From: an uncultured Gammaproteobacteria bacterium
Lineage (GTDB): Bacteria; Pseudomonadota; Gammaproteobacteria; Pseudomonadales; Pseudohongiellaceae
Length of the DNA: 62,925 nucleotides
Assembly (NCBI GenBank): GCA_913061515.1
Contig: CAJXSF010000015.1
Coordinates: 1-62,925 of the forward strand
Reading direction: 5' to 3'
Under the pieces are notes generated by a model that was not told where the DNA came from, did no database searches, and saw only the letters and a list, made by a program, of their open reading frames with translations. This document shows, in pieces, positions 38,696-48,751 of the stretch. The translations under genes and the position numbers were made by a program. The number at the start of each line of letters is the position of its first letter. Within the stretch, counting starts at the first letter, position 1.

Positions 38696-39417
38696 CAGCA
38701 AAAATTGTATTAATCACAGGTGCAGCGAAACGCATAGGCGCCGAATGTGCTCGCCACTTTCATACCCAGGGCTATCATGTGGTGATTCATTACTTGCACT
38801 CACATGCAGAGGCCGAGGCCCTGCAACGGCAGCTGAATCACCAGCGCCCAGATTCCGCGCTGGCCATACAAGCTAACTTATGCGAGTTAAACGACGTACA
38901 AACTCTGGCGCACAGAGCGCTAGCATGGAAGGGTGGCATCGACCTGTTGATCAACAACGCTAGCAGCTTTTATCCGAGTAAAATTGGCAGCGTTACCGAG
39001 CAAATTTGGGATGATCTACTAGGCAGTAATCTTAAAGGCGGCTTCTTTCTTGCCCAAGCATTGGCGCCATCTCTGAAGTCTCGTCAGGGCAACATCATCA
39101 ATCTTGTGGATATCTATGCCGATACCGGACTAAAGGAGCACTCGGTCTACAGCATTGCCAAAGCGGGCGTGAAAATGATGACGAAAGTCTTGGCCCGTGA
39201 GCTTGCCCCCCAGGTCAGGGTGAATGGCATTTCTCCAGGCGCGATCCTCTGGCCAGAGCAAGAAGCTCAAGGCGAAAAGCAGGCAGAGATTCTTACGCAA
39301 ACAGCATTGCAACGCGTGGGCAGCCCACAAGATATCGCCGCATGCGCCTGGTATCTGGCAGAACTGGCGCCCTATAGCAGCGGTCAAACAATACGAGTTG
39401 ACGGTGGTAGAGCGTAA
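38692..39417 (+). CDS. folM: Pteridine reductase/dihydromonapterin reductase-like SDR (FolM-like)
   Basis: A ~241-residue short-chain dehydrogenase. The cofactor motif TGAAKRIG, with an Arg instead of a third Gly, is the hallmark of the NADPH-using pteridine reductase/FolM branch. The catalytic YSIAK and structural NNASSFYPS are present. FolM reduces dihydromonapterin or dihydrofolate in other Proteobacteria. The nearby folK and folB genes support a pterin role. ATG 38692 overlaps cca by four bases; ATG 38686 is the alternative. Confidence 0.8.
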   Translation: MTAKIVLITGAAKRIGAECARHFHTQGYHVVIHYLHSHAEAEALQRQLNHQRPDSALAIQANLCELNDVQTLAHRALAWKGGIDLLINNASSFYPSKIGSVTEQIWDDLLGSNLKGGFFLAQALAPSLKSRQGNIINLVDIYADTGLKEHSVYSIAKAGVKMMTKVLARELAPQVRVNGISPGAILWPEQEAQGEKQAEILTQTALQRVGSPQDIAACAWYLAELAPYSSGQTIRVDGGRA

Positions 39418-39462
39418 ATTTATTCCGTATCATCCTGATTTTTATCCAGAAAGGTGTGATAG

Positions 39463-41010
39463 ATGCTAGAAGCCGTGTGGATTGGCTTTGCCTTTAGTAT
39501 TGGCTTAATGGTGAGGCTCATTGGCCTCCCTCCTTTAGTGGGCTATCTTGCGGCCGGGTTTGTCATCGCCTCGGTTTCAGATCAAATCGGCCTACCTCAC
39601 GAAAGTGGCGAAATTTTAGATCATGTTTCACACCTTGGTGTATTGCTTTTACTCTTCACCGTTGGACTCAAACTCAATGTCCGCGCCCTCATAAAGTCCG
39701 AGGTCATTGGCGGTGGAGTATTCCACTTCGTGATCTCTAGTTTGATCTATATTCCAGTGTTGTTGTTTTTCTTTTCCGTACCGGTCTATACAGCACTGTT
39801 GATCGCCATTGCCCTGTCATTCTCAAGCACTGTTCTCGCCGCCAAGGTCTTAGAGAGCAAAAGGGAACTGCGCGCATTTCACGGCCGCGTCGCAATCGGA
39901 ATATTGGTCGTCCAAGATTTGCTTGCACTGCTCGTCATGAGCGTCGCCAGTGGCACAACACCCTCCGTTTTTGCATTGGGCGTGTTTGCCCTGCCCTTAC
40001 TAAGGCCATTGCTATTTAAATTAATGGATGTGAGTGGCCACGAAGAATTGCTAGTGTTATTTGGACTCTTGCTAGCCTTGGTAATCGGTGGCTATGGCTT
40101 CGAACTGCTTGGCCTGAGTTCGGAGTTAGGCGCCCTAGTCTTCGGCGCAATGCTCGCCAAACATCCGCGTGCGGGGGAGCTATCTAAATCACTATGGAGT
40201 ATTAAAGAATTTTTCCTTGTGGGGTTTTTCTTGGAAATTGGCATTGGGGGGCTGCCCGACGCTGATGCTTGGCGCTTCGCCATCGTCATGACGGCGATGC
40301 TGCCTCTGAAAGCGGCCCTATTCTTTTTGTTGCTAGTGGCGTTCAAACTGCGCGCACGCAGCGCATTCCTTTCGGGGCTTAGCCTAACTAATTATAGTGA
40401 GTTCGGTTTAATTGTGGCTAGCGTGGCGCTGCCATTGTGGCTTGTACCGCTGGCCCTTACCGTGGCGCTCTCGTTCGTGGTATCAGCACCATTGAACCGC
40501 ATAGCCCACCCACTATACGAACGACTCGCCAAGCATTTAATCCCATTTGAGCGCAATATTCGCCACCCCGATGAACAGCCCGTGTCCCTAGGTGGAGCCG
40601 ATGTTCTCATTATGGGCATGGGGCGCACAGGCACCGCCGCCTATGATTATCTGCGCGACGACAGCGCCATTGTGGCGCTTGACTCTGACCCAGCGCGAGT
40701 CACCCATCATCGCAGTGAAGGGCGCCATATATTCTTTGCAGATGCAGAAGACCAAATGTTTTGGGAGAGCTTAGATTTCGGCGCTGTGCGCGCAGTCATT
40801 TTGACTCTGAATGAAGCAGAGGCGAAACGGATTGCTACGAAGAAATTACGCCAAGCAGGTTTCGCTGGCCTCATCGTTTCTCACAGCATGCACACAGACG
40901 AGGCAGATGAAATCATCGCCGCAGGCGCTGATGAAACTTATCTCACGATGTCCGAAGCCGGCGTCGGCATCGCAGAACACGTGCGTCAAACAATTCATCC
41001 GGCGGCCTAG
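39463..41010 (+). CDS. CPA2-type cation:proton antiporter with TrkA-N domain
   Basis: A 515-residue inner-membrane protein. About 12 hydrophobic segments (1-365) have the CPA2 pattern: LPPLVGYLAAGFVIA, LGVLLLLFTVGLKL, SFSSTVLAAKVLES. A C-terminal nucleotide-binding domain (~375-500) starts VLIMGMGRTGTAAYDYL. It lacks a TrkA-C domain. It would exchange K+ or Na+ for H+, gated by NAD(H) or a similar ligand; the ion is unknown. It is related to, but distinct from, the longer antiporter at 55986-57845. Confidence 0.87.
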   Translation: MLEAVWIGFAFSIGLMVRLIGLPPLVGYLAAGFVIASVSDQIGLPHESGEILDHVSHLGVLLLLFTVGLKLNVRALIKSEVIGGGVFHFVISSLIYIPVLLFFFSVPVYTALLIAIALSFSSTVLAAKVLESKRELRAFHGRVAIGILVVQDLLALLVMSVASGTTPSVFALGVFALPLLRPLLFKLMDVSGHEELLVLFGLLLALVIGGYGFELLGLSSELGALVFGAMLAKHPRAGELSKSLWSIKEFFLVGFFLEIGIGGLPDADAWRFAIVMTAMLPLKAALFFLLLVAFKLRARSAFLSGLSLTNYSEFGLIVASVALPLWLVPLALTVALSFVVSAPLNRIAHPLYERLAKHLIPFERNIRHPDEQPVSLGGADVLIMGMGRTGTAAYDYLRDDSAIVALDSDPARVTHHRSEGRHIFFADAEDQMFWESLDFGAVRAVILTLNEAEAKRIATKKLRQAGFAGLIVSHSMHTDEADEIIAAGADETYLTMSEAGVGIAEHVRQTIHPAA

Positions 41011-41014
41011 GCTG

Positions 41015-41833
41015 ATGCGAAACCTTGTGCAGTTTATCCATAATAGTGAACGACTATTGGTACTGACCGGGGCGGGCCTGAGCGAACCTTCGGGAATTCC
41101 TGTGTATCGTGATAAGAGCGGCACATGGCTGCGCACTACGCCAGTGCAACACCGCGAGTTCATCACCTCCCAATCCAGCCGGCAACGTTATTGGGCCCGT
41201 AGCATGGCTGGCTGGCCAAAGATGGCCATGGCTGCGCCTAATGAGGGACACCTAGCTCTTGTTAAACTAGAACAAGCTGGCGTGATCAAACAATTGATCA
41301 CCCAGAATGTCGATTGCCTACATCAGCGTGCAGGTCAGCAGGCGTTGATCGATATGCATGGCAGTCTAGACAGAGTGCAATGCCTTGACTGCGAGAAGGT
41401 GTATGCGCGTAGCTCAGTGCAAGACACCTTGCAGGCACTTAACCCCTTGGTGCAAACGCAAGCGGCGCAAATGCGCCCTGATGGCGATGCCGACTTACCC
41501 AATGAATTAATCGCGAGCATCGAAATACCTAGCTGCCCCGATTGCGAAGGCGTATTAAAGCCTGATGTGGTGTTTTTCGGTGGGACGATTCCGCGCCAAC
41601 GTGCCGAGCAAATTAGCAAGGCAGTTGAGGATTGCGACGCGGTATTGGTAATCGGGTCTTCACTGACAGTGTTCTCGGGGTTTCGAATTTGTCGTGATGC
41701 GCATCGCGCTGGTAAACCGATTGCGGCACTTAACCAAGGCAAGACACGTGCAGATGAATTATTAAACCTTAAACTTGAAGTGGATTGCGCTCAGGGCTTA
41801 ACCCAACTGCAACATTTATTACTCAAGGCTTGA
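41015..41833 (+). CDS. Sirtuin-family NAD-dependent protein deacylase
   Basis: About 272 residues. It has the NAD-binding GAGLSEPSGIPVYRDKSGTW, TQNVDCLHQRAG, the catalytic His in IDMHGSLD, and four zinc cysteines in two CxxC pairs (CLDC, CPDC). The pattern suits the class II-like bacterial sirtuins, which remove lysine acyl groups using NAD. The frame is open 68 codons upstream through the antiporter gene; ATG 41015, four bases after that stop, is the credible start. Its last eleven bases overlap folK, which converges. Confidence 0.88.
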   Translation: MRNLVQFIHNSERLLVLTGAGLSEPSGIPVYRDKSGTWLRTTPVQHREFITSQSSRQRYWARSMAGWPKMAMAAPNEGHLALVKLEQAGVIKQLITQNVDCLHQRAGQQALIDMHGSLDRVQCLDCEKVYARSSVQDTLQALNPLVQTQAAQMRPDGDADLPNELIASIEIPSCPDCEGVLKPDVVFFGGTIPRQRAEQISKAVEDCDAVLVIGSSLTVFSGFRICRDAHRAGKPIAALNQGKTRADELLNLKLEVDCAQGLTQLQHLLLKA

Positions 41834-42353
41834 GCCCAAGCCGCGAAATTTTTCGCCCCTGCCAGCTAAAATCAATCGACCAGATTTTCTGCCGCGTTTT
41901 ATCATACTGCTGCCAAAGTGCAGCATAGCTCAGCTTGCTGACTGGGTGAATTTCATCATAAAACACTTGCGACAACGGCCATAGCACATAGGCATTCTCA
42001 ACGATCTCAGGCCTTGGTAATTCTATGCCATGTGCGTCACTGCATTGCTGCCCATAAGTGAGCACATCCACGTCAACAGTCCTGCCACTAAACTTCGGGC
42101 TATTGCGAGACCGACCATTGTCGTCTTCGAAATGCTTTAAAAACCGCACAAGAGATTCTAATGATTCTTCGGTTTCAATCACTACCACCATATTGAGAAA
42201 ATTCGCACCGTTGAAGCCAACGGCTTCGCTCTCAAATACCGAAGAGGTTTTCAAATCGCCATAACGCTTTTGCAAGGCATCCAATGCCAAAGAGATATGT
42301 TGATGAGGATTGATATTGCTGCCTAAACTTAACGCGACACTCTGCACCGCCAC
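41823..42353 (-). CDS. folK: 2-amino-4-hydroxy-6-hydroxymethyldihydropteridine pyrophosphokinase FolK
   Basis: A 176-residue HPPK, the enzyme that pyrophosphorylates hydroxymethyldihydropterin in folate synthesis. It starts ALSLGSNINP, has GFNGANFLNMV, the metal-binding R-x-VDVD (GRTVDVDVLTYG), and LPRPEIVENAYVLWPL. It is directly downstream of folB with a nine-base gap, so folB-folK are cotranscribed. It shares its 3' end with the converging sirtuin gene. Confidence 0.92.
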   Translation of the reverse strand: MAVQSVALSLGSNINPHQHISLALDALQKRYGDLKTSSVFESEAVGFNGANFLNMVVVIETEESLESLVRFLKHFEDDNGRSRNSPKFSGRTVDVDVLTYGQQCSDAHGIELPRPEIVENAYVLWPLSQVFYDEIHPVSKLSYAALWQQYDKTRQKIWSIDFSWQGRKISRLGLKP

Positions 42354-42362
42354 ACTCCCTTG

Positions 42363-42719
42363 CTATGGCTTAGTGCCGCGCTCAATGATCACTCCTACAT
42401 CTTTGGCACCGGTAACCGCGCCCGGCTTGCCAACACGCAGTCGCAACCATGGCACAGCAAACTCTTCCAATACCAATTCAGCCGTTTTCTGCGCCATGGT
42501 TTCGATTAGCAAGAACTCACTTTGCTGAATAAAACTGCTGATGCGTTTTGAAATGCTCTTATAGTCGAGCGTTTTTTCAATATCCTCGCTTGCAGCGGCG
42601 GCACTGATATCGGTCGCCATTTGCAAGTCGAGAGAGACAGTTTGCTTTTGCTTACGTTCCCAATCGAAGATCCCGATGATGGTCTCGATGCGTAAATCTT
42701 CGATATAGACGATGTCCAT
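42363..42719 (-). CDS. folB: Dihydroneopterin aldolase FolB
   Basis: A 118-residue tetrameric enzyme acting on 7,8-dihydroneopterin in folate synthesis. It has the family start DIVYIEDLRIETIIGIFDWERKQ, KTLDYKSISKRI, FLLIETMAQKTAELVL and a C-terminal KPGAVTGAKDVGVIIER. A position between tsaD and folK is common in gammaproteobacteria, where plsY often lies next to tsaD; plsY is absent here. Confidence 0.94.
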   Translation of the reverse strand: MDIVYIEDLRIETIIGIFDWERKQKQTVSLDLQMATDISAAAASEDIEKTLDYKSISKRISSFIQQSEFLLIETMAQKTAELVLEEFAVPWLRLRVGKPGAVTGAKDVGVIIERGTKP

Positions 42720-42729
42720 GTTTCTGCTC

Positions 42730-43779
42730 CTAAATGCTTTTTTGCCCCAGAGGCGGCAAGGTGTTTAAAGGCCAGCGTGCTTTCACATTTAATTCAAGCC
42801 CATCTTTCTCGCCAGCCGCTAAGCGTTGCGCCCCAGCATAGGCAATCATGGCGCCATTGTCTGTACAGAAACGCGGCTGTGCATAAAACAATTGCCCATT
42901 GTGTTTTTCCATCATCGCCTGCAAACCCGCTCGCAAACTTAGATTGGCGCTAACGCCACCGGCGATCACTAAGGTTTTCAAGCCAGTGGCCTCCAATGCT
43001 CGGCGACACTTAATAACGAAGGTCTGCACTACGGCATCTTCAAAGGCAAAAGCCACATCGGCTTGCACCTGTTGCGGCAGTGCCTCAGCACCTAGGGCAT
43101 CACGTTCTTGCTCAAGTGTGTTGCGTACAAAGGTTTTTAAGCCACTGAAACTAAAATCGAGCCCTGGCCGGTTTGTCATCGGCCGCGGAAACTTATAGCG
43201 CCCAGCAATGCCATGCTGCGCGAGCGCTGCGACTCGTGGCCCGCCGGGATAATCCAGCCCCAACATTTTGCCCACTTTGTCGAAGGCTTCACCTGCGGCA
43301 TCGTCTAAAGATTCGCCAAGCAGACTATAGCGGCCGATGCCTTCAACCCGCACTAACTGAGTGTGCCCGCCAGAAACTAATAATGCGACGAAGGGAAATT
43401 GCGGTGGGTGCTCCTCTAACATTGGCGCCAGCAGGTGGCCTTCCATGTGATGAACCCCAATAGTGGGAACGCCTAAGGACATGCCTAACGCACGGCCAAC
43501 ACTAGCACCAACTAACAGGGCACCAACCAGGCCTGGGCCCGCGGTATAGGCGATGCCGTCAACTTCTTGCAGTGACGTATCGGCGGCCTCTAACACCTCT
43601 TGAATCAGCGGCAGCGCCTTGCGAATATGATCGCGTGAGGCTAGCTCTGGCACCACTCCACCAAAACGCGCGTGCAGTTCTACTTGGCTATACAGCCGAT
43701 CGGCCAACAAACCAGTCTCAGTGTCATAGACTGCGACACCCGTTTCGTCGCAAGATGTTTCGATTCCTAATACGCGCAT
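42730..43779 (-). CDS. tsaD: tRNA N6-threonylcarbamoyladenosine transferase subunit TsaD
   Basis: A 349-residue ASKHA-fold protein that, with TsaB and TsaE, puts the threonylcarbamoyl group on A37 of ANN-reading tRNAs. The start [17 protein letters not shown], the metal histidines in [41 protein letters not shown] and [13 protein letters not shown] are all canonical. It is divergent from rpsU, the classical gammaproteobacterial arrangement. Its substrates include the CAT-anticodon Ile tRNAs found at 59.2-59.8 kb. Confidence 0.97.
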   Translation of the reverse strand: MRVLGIETSCDETGVAVYDTETGLLADRLYSQVELHARFGGVVPELASRDHIRKALPLIQEVLEAADTSLQEVDGIAYTAGPGLVGALLVGASVGRALGMSLGVPTIGVHHMEGHLLAPMLEEHPPQFPFVALLVSGGHTQLVRVEGIGRYSLLGESLDDAAGEAFDKVGKMLGLDYPGGPRVAALAQHGIAGRYKFPRPMTNRPGLDFSFSGLKTFVRNTLEQERDALGAEALPQQVQADVAFAFEDAVVQTFVIKCRRALEATGLKTLVIAGGVSANLSLRAGLQAMMEKHNGQLFYAQPRFCTDNGAMIAYAGAQRLAAGEKDGLELNVKARWPLNTLPPLGQKSI

Positions 43780-43886
43780 TAGCCGTTATATACCGTTAGA
43801 GAGAGCTTTAGGACTACTCGCAGCCCCTTCGAGGGCGCTCATCATAAGCCGAAGCGACCTATTTTGTCTTCTCAGTGATGAAATCT

Positions 43887-43915
43887 TTGCATTTGTTGTA
43901 CCACCGCATTACCAT
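43887..43915 (+). promoter_or_regulatory. Candidate rpsU operon promoter
   Basis: TTGCAT (43887-43892) and TACCAT (43910-43915) separated by 17 bases, about 110 bases before rpsU in the divergent tsaD/rpsU gap. The spacing is ideal and the -10 weak. Other promoters may exist nearer the gene. Confidence 0.35.
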
Positions 43916-44026
43916 ATGCCCCCTTTGATTTTAATGCCCTAGCCTCGCAAAGCAGCACTGAGGCAGGTAATTACGCGAACACGACCGACCAAATTTATAG
44001 AAATCACTTTAGAAGGTGTGCATTTT

Positions 44027-44242
44027 ATGCCAATGGTAAAACTGAAAGAAAACGAGCCGTTTGACGTCGCTCTTAGAAGATTCAAGCGCTCTTGCGAAAA
44101 AGCTGGCGTTCTTGCTGAAGTGCGTCGCAAAGAATTTTACGAAAAGCCAACGGCTGCTCGTAAGCGCAAAGCAGCTGCTGCTGTTAAGCGTCACTTGAAA
44201 AAATTGCAGCGTGAAAACAAGAAGACTAAGCGCTTTTACTAA
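44027..44242 (+). CDS. rpsU: 30S ribosomal protein S21
   Basis: A 71-residue highly basic ribosomal protein that joins the 30S subunit near the anti-Shine-Dalgarno. The sequence [19 protein letters not shown] followed by [20 protein letters not shown] is typical. An ATG three codons earlier (44018) is possible, but the family begins at MP(V/M)VK. First gene of the rpsU-(yqeY)-dnaG-rpoD macromolecular synthesis operon. Confidence 0.97.
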   Translation: MPMVKLKENEPFDVALRRFKRSCEKAGVLAEVRRKEFYEKPTAARKRKAAAAVKRHLKKLQRENKKTKRFY

Positions 44243-44359
44243 GCCTTAGCCTTTGTATGACGGTTCACGTTCTCTTCGAATATTGCACCTCGCACCATGT
44301 AATGGCATAAAACGCAGCCCGTGCGTCGGGCTTCGATGCACTCATATATTGGGAATACC

Positions 44360-44818
44360 ATGCCTGACAGCGCGCTCAAACAGCAACTGACTAACGCCAT
44401 GAAAGACGCCATGCGAGCTAAAGACAAGCTCCGTCTGGGCACTGTGCGCCTGGCACTTGCTGAGGTAAAGAAAATCGAAGTGGACGAGCGTATCGAGCCA
44501 GATGATACGCGCATCACCGCGGTGCTAGAAAAAATGATCAAGCAGCGCCGCGAGTCTGTTAAGCAATATGAGGCTGGCGATCGCCAAGATCTAGCCGACC
44601 AAGAAACGGCCGAAATAGCCGTCCTACAAGACTTCATGCCGCAGCAATTGAGCACTGAAGAAGTCGACGCCATCATCAAGAGCGCTATGGAAGACACCGG
44701 CGCCTCTAGCATGGCCGACATGGGCAAAGTAATGGCAGCGGTGCGCCCTGCAGTACTTGGCCGCGCCGACATGGCAGCAATTAGCCAACAGATTAAACAG
44801 CAGCTTTCCCAAAGCTAA
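44360..44818 (+). CDS. GatB/YqeY-family protein
   Basis: A 152-residue protein of the YqeY family: LKQQLTNAMKDAMRAKDKLRLGTVRL, IKQRRESVKQYEAGDRQDLADQE, and the C-terminal helical GatB-tail-like domain (DMGKVMAAVRPAVLGRADMAAISQQIKQ). Relatives of this tail bind tRNA in amidotransferases, but the stand-alone role is unresolved. It sits between rpsU and dnaG, as in Pseudomonas. The ORF opens 13 codons earlier; MPDSALKQQL at 44360 fits the family start. Confidence 0.9.
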   Translation: MPDSALKQQLTNAMKDAMRAKDKLRLGTVRLALAEVKKIEVDERIEPDDTRITAVLEKMIKQRRESVKQYEAGDRQDLADQETAEIAVLQDFMPQQLSTEEVDAIIKSAMEDTGASSMADMGKVMAAVRPAVLGRADMAAISQQIKQQLSQS

Positions 44819-44877
44819 AACTACTGGCACACTGCAGTACCCCCTAGCGACACACAACACTCTGGATTATTGACGTT

Positions 44878-46725
44878 ATGGCCGGTCTAATTCCGCAAGC
44901 CTTCATCGATGATTTATTGAGCCGCGTCGACATCGTCGATGTGGTCGATAAACGCATCAAGCTGCGCAAGACCGGCAAAAACTACTCAGCGCTGTGCCCT
45001 TTCCATACCGAGAAATCCCCCTCCTTCAGCGTTGAACCCGAAAAGCAATTCTATTACTGCTTTGGCTGCGGGGCGGGTGGAAATGCGCTTGGCTTCGTGA
45101 TGGACTATGAACGCATGGACTTTCCGCAAGCGGTGGAAATCCTAGCAGGCGACTACGGCCTCACCGTGCCGCGCGAAGAGGGCAGCAGAGAAGACAAGGC
45201 CAGAGGCGAGAACAAAGCCCTCTATGAGACTTTAGAAAACGCCAGTCAGTATTATCAAACGCAATTGCGCGAGCACCCACAAAAATCTCGCGCGGTGAAC
45301 TACCTCAAAGGTCGCGGACTTACTGGCGTCATCGCAAAACAGTTTGGAATCGGCTTCGCCCCACCCGGCTGGGACAACCTCCTAAAAGCATTGGGCGGCA
45401 CTAACCCTCAAAATGCATTGCTGGAGAAGACAGGGCTTGTCATTAAGCGCGACCAAGATCAAAGCCATAATGACAGCAAACGCGATGGCTACTACGACCG
45501 CTTCCGCGACCGCATTGTTTTCCCAATTCGCGACTCGCGCGGCCGCGTCATCGGTTTTGGTGGGCGAGTGCTTACTGACGAGAAACCCAAATACCTGAAC
45601 TCCCCCGAGACCCCTGTGTACCACAAAGCCAATGAGCTATATGGCTTATACGAGGCACGGCGGAGCAGCAAGAAGCCGACGCGCTTCTTAATTGTGGAAG
45701 GTTATATGGATGTCGTGGCGCTCGCCCAAAACGGCATCGACTACGGGGTCGCCACCCTAGGCACCGCCACCAATGCCACTCATCTAAATAGATTATTCAA
45801 AGTCGTCTCAGAGGTCATTTACTGCTTCGATGGCGATGATGCCGGACGCACTGCCGCATGGCGAGGCATGCAGGCCACTCTGCCCGTTCTGCAAGATGGT
45901 CGGCAAGTTCGTTTCTTGTTTCTTCCCGATGGCGAAGACCCAGACTCACTAGTGCGAAAAATAGGCAAAGAGCGATTTAGCACACTCATTGACAACGCTA
46001 CCCCACTGGCAGATTTCTTCTTCGATCACCTTTGCGAAGGTTTAGATCCTGAGGCCATCGATGGCAAAGCCAAGCTATGCTCTTTGGCCGTTCCACTTCT
46101 CAAGCAATTACCCGTCGGCATCTATCGTCAGCTGATGATCGACAAACTCGCCCGCATGGCCAGTGTCGAAAGCCGCTCAATCGAGGCAATGATGGGCTCT
46201 ACAGCCCCTGCTGCGGCGCAGCCCCCCGAGCCGCCATTCTATGACGATAGTGATATCCCACCAATGCCGGACATGCCCGAAGAGCCATTCGCTCCACGCC
46301 CCTCTCGGGCAGCGCCTGCTCGCCCAGCGGCAAACGCGAAAGCACAAGCACGCAGCCCAGGGCTCAAAGCAATCGAATTACTACTCTACAAACCCGAGGT
46401 GGCGAGCGGTTTTGACAAAGATTTGTCGCTTTTGCAGGAAAATAAGGACGAATACACTGATTTATTGCTCGAGCTTGTTGAATTAGTGAAGCAAGACCCC
46501 ACTACTAACACTTATACAATGCTCGGTCACTGTTACGACACAGCCCAGGGCAATCAAATTACCTCTTTAATGAAAAAAGAGAAAATAACCCCGCTTGACG
46601 GGGTCACAAGTGAATTCCACTACCTCATCGATGCACTGCTGTCAGACGCACAGAAGAAGCAATATAAGAGGCAATTAATGGAACAGCTCAAGCCACGCTT
46701 ACGCTCTGGCAAAGCTGATCACTAG
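44878..46725 (+). CDS. dnaG: DNA primase DnaG
   Basis: A 615-residue primase making RNA primers at the replication fork. A zinc finger (CPFHTEKSPSFSV..YYCFGCGAGG, ~40-65), a Toprim catalytic core (LIVEGYMDVVALAQNGI and YCFDGDDAGRTAAWRG, ~260-340) and a C-terminal DnaB-interacting domain (~475-615) are in order. A Pro/Ala-rich linker (~440-490) joins the last two. Middle gene of the operon. Confidence 0.97.
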   Translation: MAGLIPQAFIDDLLSRVDIVDVVDKRIKLRKTGKNYSALCPFHTEKSPSFSVEPEKQFYYCFGCGAGGNALGFVMDYERMDFPQAVEILAGDYGLTVPREEGSREDKARGENKALYETLENASQYYQTQLREHPQKSRAVNYLKGRGLTGVIAKQFGIGFAPPGWDNLLKALGGTNPQNALLEKTGLVIKRDQDQSHNDSKRDGYYDRFRDRIVFPIRDSRGRVIGFGGRVLTDEKPKYLNSPETPVYHKANELYGLYEARRSSKKPTRFLIVEGYMDVVALAQNGIDYGVATLGTATNATHLNRLFKVVSEVIYCFDGDDAGRTAAWRGMQATLPVLQDGRQVRFLFLPDGEDPDSLVRKIGKERFSTLIDNATPLADFFFDHLCEGLDPEAIDGKAKLCSLAVPLLKQLPVGIYRQLMIDKLARMASVESRSIEAMMGSTAPAAAQPPEPPFYDDSDIPPMPDMPEEPFAPRPSRAAPARPAANAKAQARSPGLKAIELLLYKPEVASGFDKDLSLLQENKDEYTDLLLELVELVKQDPTTNTYTMLGHCYDTAQGNQITSLMKKEKITPLDGVTSEFHYLIDALLSDAQKKQYKRQLMEQLKPRLRSGKADH

Positions 46726-46740
46726 TACTTAATCAGTTGC

Positions 46741-46769
46741 TGGCCAGTCTCGCAGTATGAGGCTATAAT
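46741..46769 (+). promoter_or_regulatory. Candidate internal rpoD promoter
   Basis: A perfect TATAAT (46764-46769) with TGGCCA (46741-46746) 17 bases before it, 60 bases ahead of rpoD. Separate promoters for rpoD within this operon are known in E. coli, so a local one here is plausible. Confidence 0.5.
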
Positions 46770-46828
46770 GTCCGGCTCTGTCACATCCACGCTCACAATT
46801 GGTCATTGCTGACCACCCATGGGGAAAC

Positions 46829-48691
46829 ATGTCTGAAACTCGTTTAGCCCTAACGCCACAACTAGGCCTTAAGGCCTTGATCGCAAAAGGTAAAGAGCAA
46901 AACTACCTTACCTATGCTGAGGTCAACGACCACCTTCCAGAGTCAATCTCGGATCCGGATCAGGTTGAAGACATCATTCAGATGATTAACGACATGGGGA
47001 TCAAGGTCTATGAGACCGCTCCCGATGCCGACACTCTGTTGATGAACGAAGGCGAAGGAAACACCGACGAAGTTGCTGCTGCTGAAGCCGCCGCTGCTCT
47101 TGCTGCCGTTGAGAATGAAGCCGGGCGCACGACTGACCCAGTGCGCATGTATATGCGTGAAATGGGCACAGTTGAGCTACTCACACGTGAAGGCGAGATC
47201 GTTATTGCCAAACGCATTGAGGAAGGCCTGCGCGAGCTCATGAAGGCAATGGCCTGCTTCCCCGGCACTGTCGATCACATCCTGCTCGAATACGCCGGTG
47301 TCGATACAGAAGAACGTCGCCTTAGCGATATCATCACTGGTTATCTTTCTACCGACGATGACGAAATCATCCCACCTGCAGTGACGCCGAACACAGAATC
47401 GGAAGAGTCTAGCGCCAGCGACAGCAAAGACGATGATGACGACGACCTTGGCAATGACGACGAAGACGAAGCGAACGTCGGGCCAGACCCAGAAGAAGCC
47501 AAGCTGCGTTTTGGCGAACTGCAAGCACAGTTAGAAGTCACTGCCGCCGCTATCAAGAAGAATGGCCGCAGTCACAAGAAGTCAGTGGCTGAACTGGAAA
47601 AACTCGGCGACTGCTTCAAGACCTTCAAACTGACACCAAAACAGTTCGAGCCACTCCTTGCTCACATCCGCGCTGTACTCCAACGCGTACGTCGCAATGA
47701 GCGAGCAATTTTAGCGCTATGTGTTCGTAATGCGGCAATGCCACGCAAGGCGTTTATCCAAACGTTCCCTGGCAACGAAGTAAACGAAAACTGGGTAGAT
47801 TCTCTGGTCGAGATGAAAGAGCCATGGTCTGAGGCCGTTGGCAATCTCAAAATTGAAATTCTGCGCGCACAGAAAAAACTCGTCGCACTCGAAACCGAAA
47901 CCGGTTTGAGCATTTCCGAGATCAAAGAGATCAACCGCAACATGTCGATTGGCGAAGCAAAATCACGCCGCGCCAAGAAAGAAATGGTTGAAGCTAACTT
48001 GCGTCTCGTAATTTCGATTGCCAAAAAATACACCAACCGTGGTTTGCAATTCTTGGATCTCATTCAAGAAGGCAACATCGGCTTGATGAAAGCAGTTGAT
48101 AAATTCGAGTACCGTCGCGGTTATAAATTCTCCACTTATGCAACGTGGTGGATTCGACAGGCAATTACTCGCTCTATCGCTGACCAAGCCCGCACGATTC
48201 GTATTCCAGTGCACATGATCGAGACGATCAACAAACTGAACCGAATCTCGCGCCAAATGGTCCACGAAAAAGGTCGCGAACCTACACCGGAAGAACTGGG
48301 TGAGCGCATGGACATGACCGAAGACAAAGTGCGCCGTGTTCTGAAAATCGCCAAAGAGCCAATCTCTATGGAGACGCCTATTGGTGATGACGAAGACTCG
48401 CACCTTGGCGACTTCATTGAAGACTCTACAGTCGACTCACCCGTAGACTCATCGATTGATGAAGGCCTGCGTGAAGCGACTAAAGATGTGCTTTCAAGCC
48501 TGACAGCGCGCGAAGCGAAAGTGTTGAGAATGCGTTTTGGTATTGATATGAACACGGACCATACTCTGGAAGAAGTCGGCAAACAGTTCGACGTGACCCG
48601 TGAACGTATTCGTCAGATCGAAGCGAAAGCACTTCGCAAGCTTCGTCACCCAACACGCTCAGATCATTTGCGTAGCTTCCTAGACGAGTAA
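46829..48691 (+). CDS. rpoD: RNA polymerase primary sigma factor RpoD (sigma 70)
   Basis: About 620 residues. It has region 1.1 ([20 protein letters not shown], ~15-80), region 1.2 ([20 protein letters not shown]), a non-conserved insert with a long Asp/Glu run (~190-225), region 2 ([36 protein letters not shown]), region 3 and region 4 with the -35 HTH ([19 protein letters not shown]). An upstream TTG (46799) extends the frame by ten codons, but [10 protein letters not shown], preceded by GGGG, is the likely start. Last gene of the macromolecular synthesis operon. Confidence 0.97.
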   Translation: MSETRLALTPQLGLKALIAKGKEQNYLTYAEVNDHLPESISDPDQVEDIIQMINDMGIKVYETAPDADTLLMNEGEGNTDEVAAAEAAAALAAVENEAGRTTDPVRMYMREMGTVELLTREGEIVIAKRIEEGLRELMKAMACFPGTVDHILLEYAGVDTEERRLSDIITGYLSTDDDEIIPPAVTPNTESEESSASDSKDDDDDDLGNDDEDEANVGPDPEEAKLRFGELQAQLEVTAAAIKKNGRSHKKSVAELEKLGDCFKTFKLTPKQFEPLLAHIRAVLQRVRRNERAILALCVRNAAMPRKAFIQTFPGNEVNENWVDSLVEMKEPWSEAVGNLKIEILRAQKKLVALETETGLSISEIKEINRNMSIGEAKSRRAKKEMVEANLRLVISIAKKYTNRGLQFLDLIQEGNIGLMKAVDKFEYRRGYKFSTYATWWIRQAITRSIADQARTIRIPVHMIETINKLNRISRQMVHEKGREPTPEELGERMDMTEDKVRRVLKIAKEPISMETPIGDDEDSHLGDFIEDSTVDSPVDSSIDEGLREATKDVLSSLTAREAKVLRMRFGIDMNTDHTLEEVGKQFDVTRERIRQIEAKALRKLRHPTRSDHLRSFLDE

Positions 48692-48709
48692 TTGGCGTCT
48701 TGCAAAAAT

Positions 48710-48744
48710 GCCCCGGCCGCCATTGCAGCGCTCGGGGCTTTTTT
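48710..48744. terminator. rho-independent terminator after rpoD
   Basis: GCCCCG (48710-48715) pairs with CGGGGC (48733-48738), followed by six T (48739-48744). On the minus strand the same stem is followed by five T, so it can also end the converging peptidase transcript. Confidence 0.85.
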
Positions 48745-48751
48745 ATGCTTC

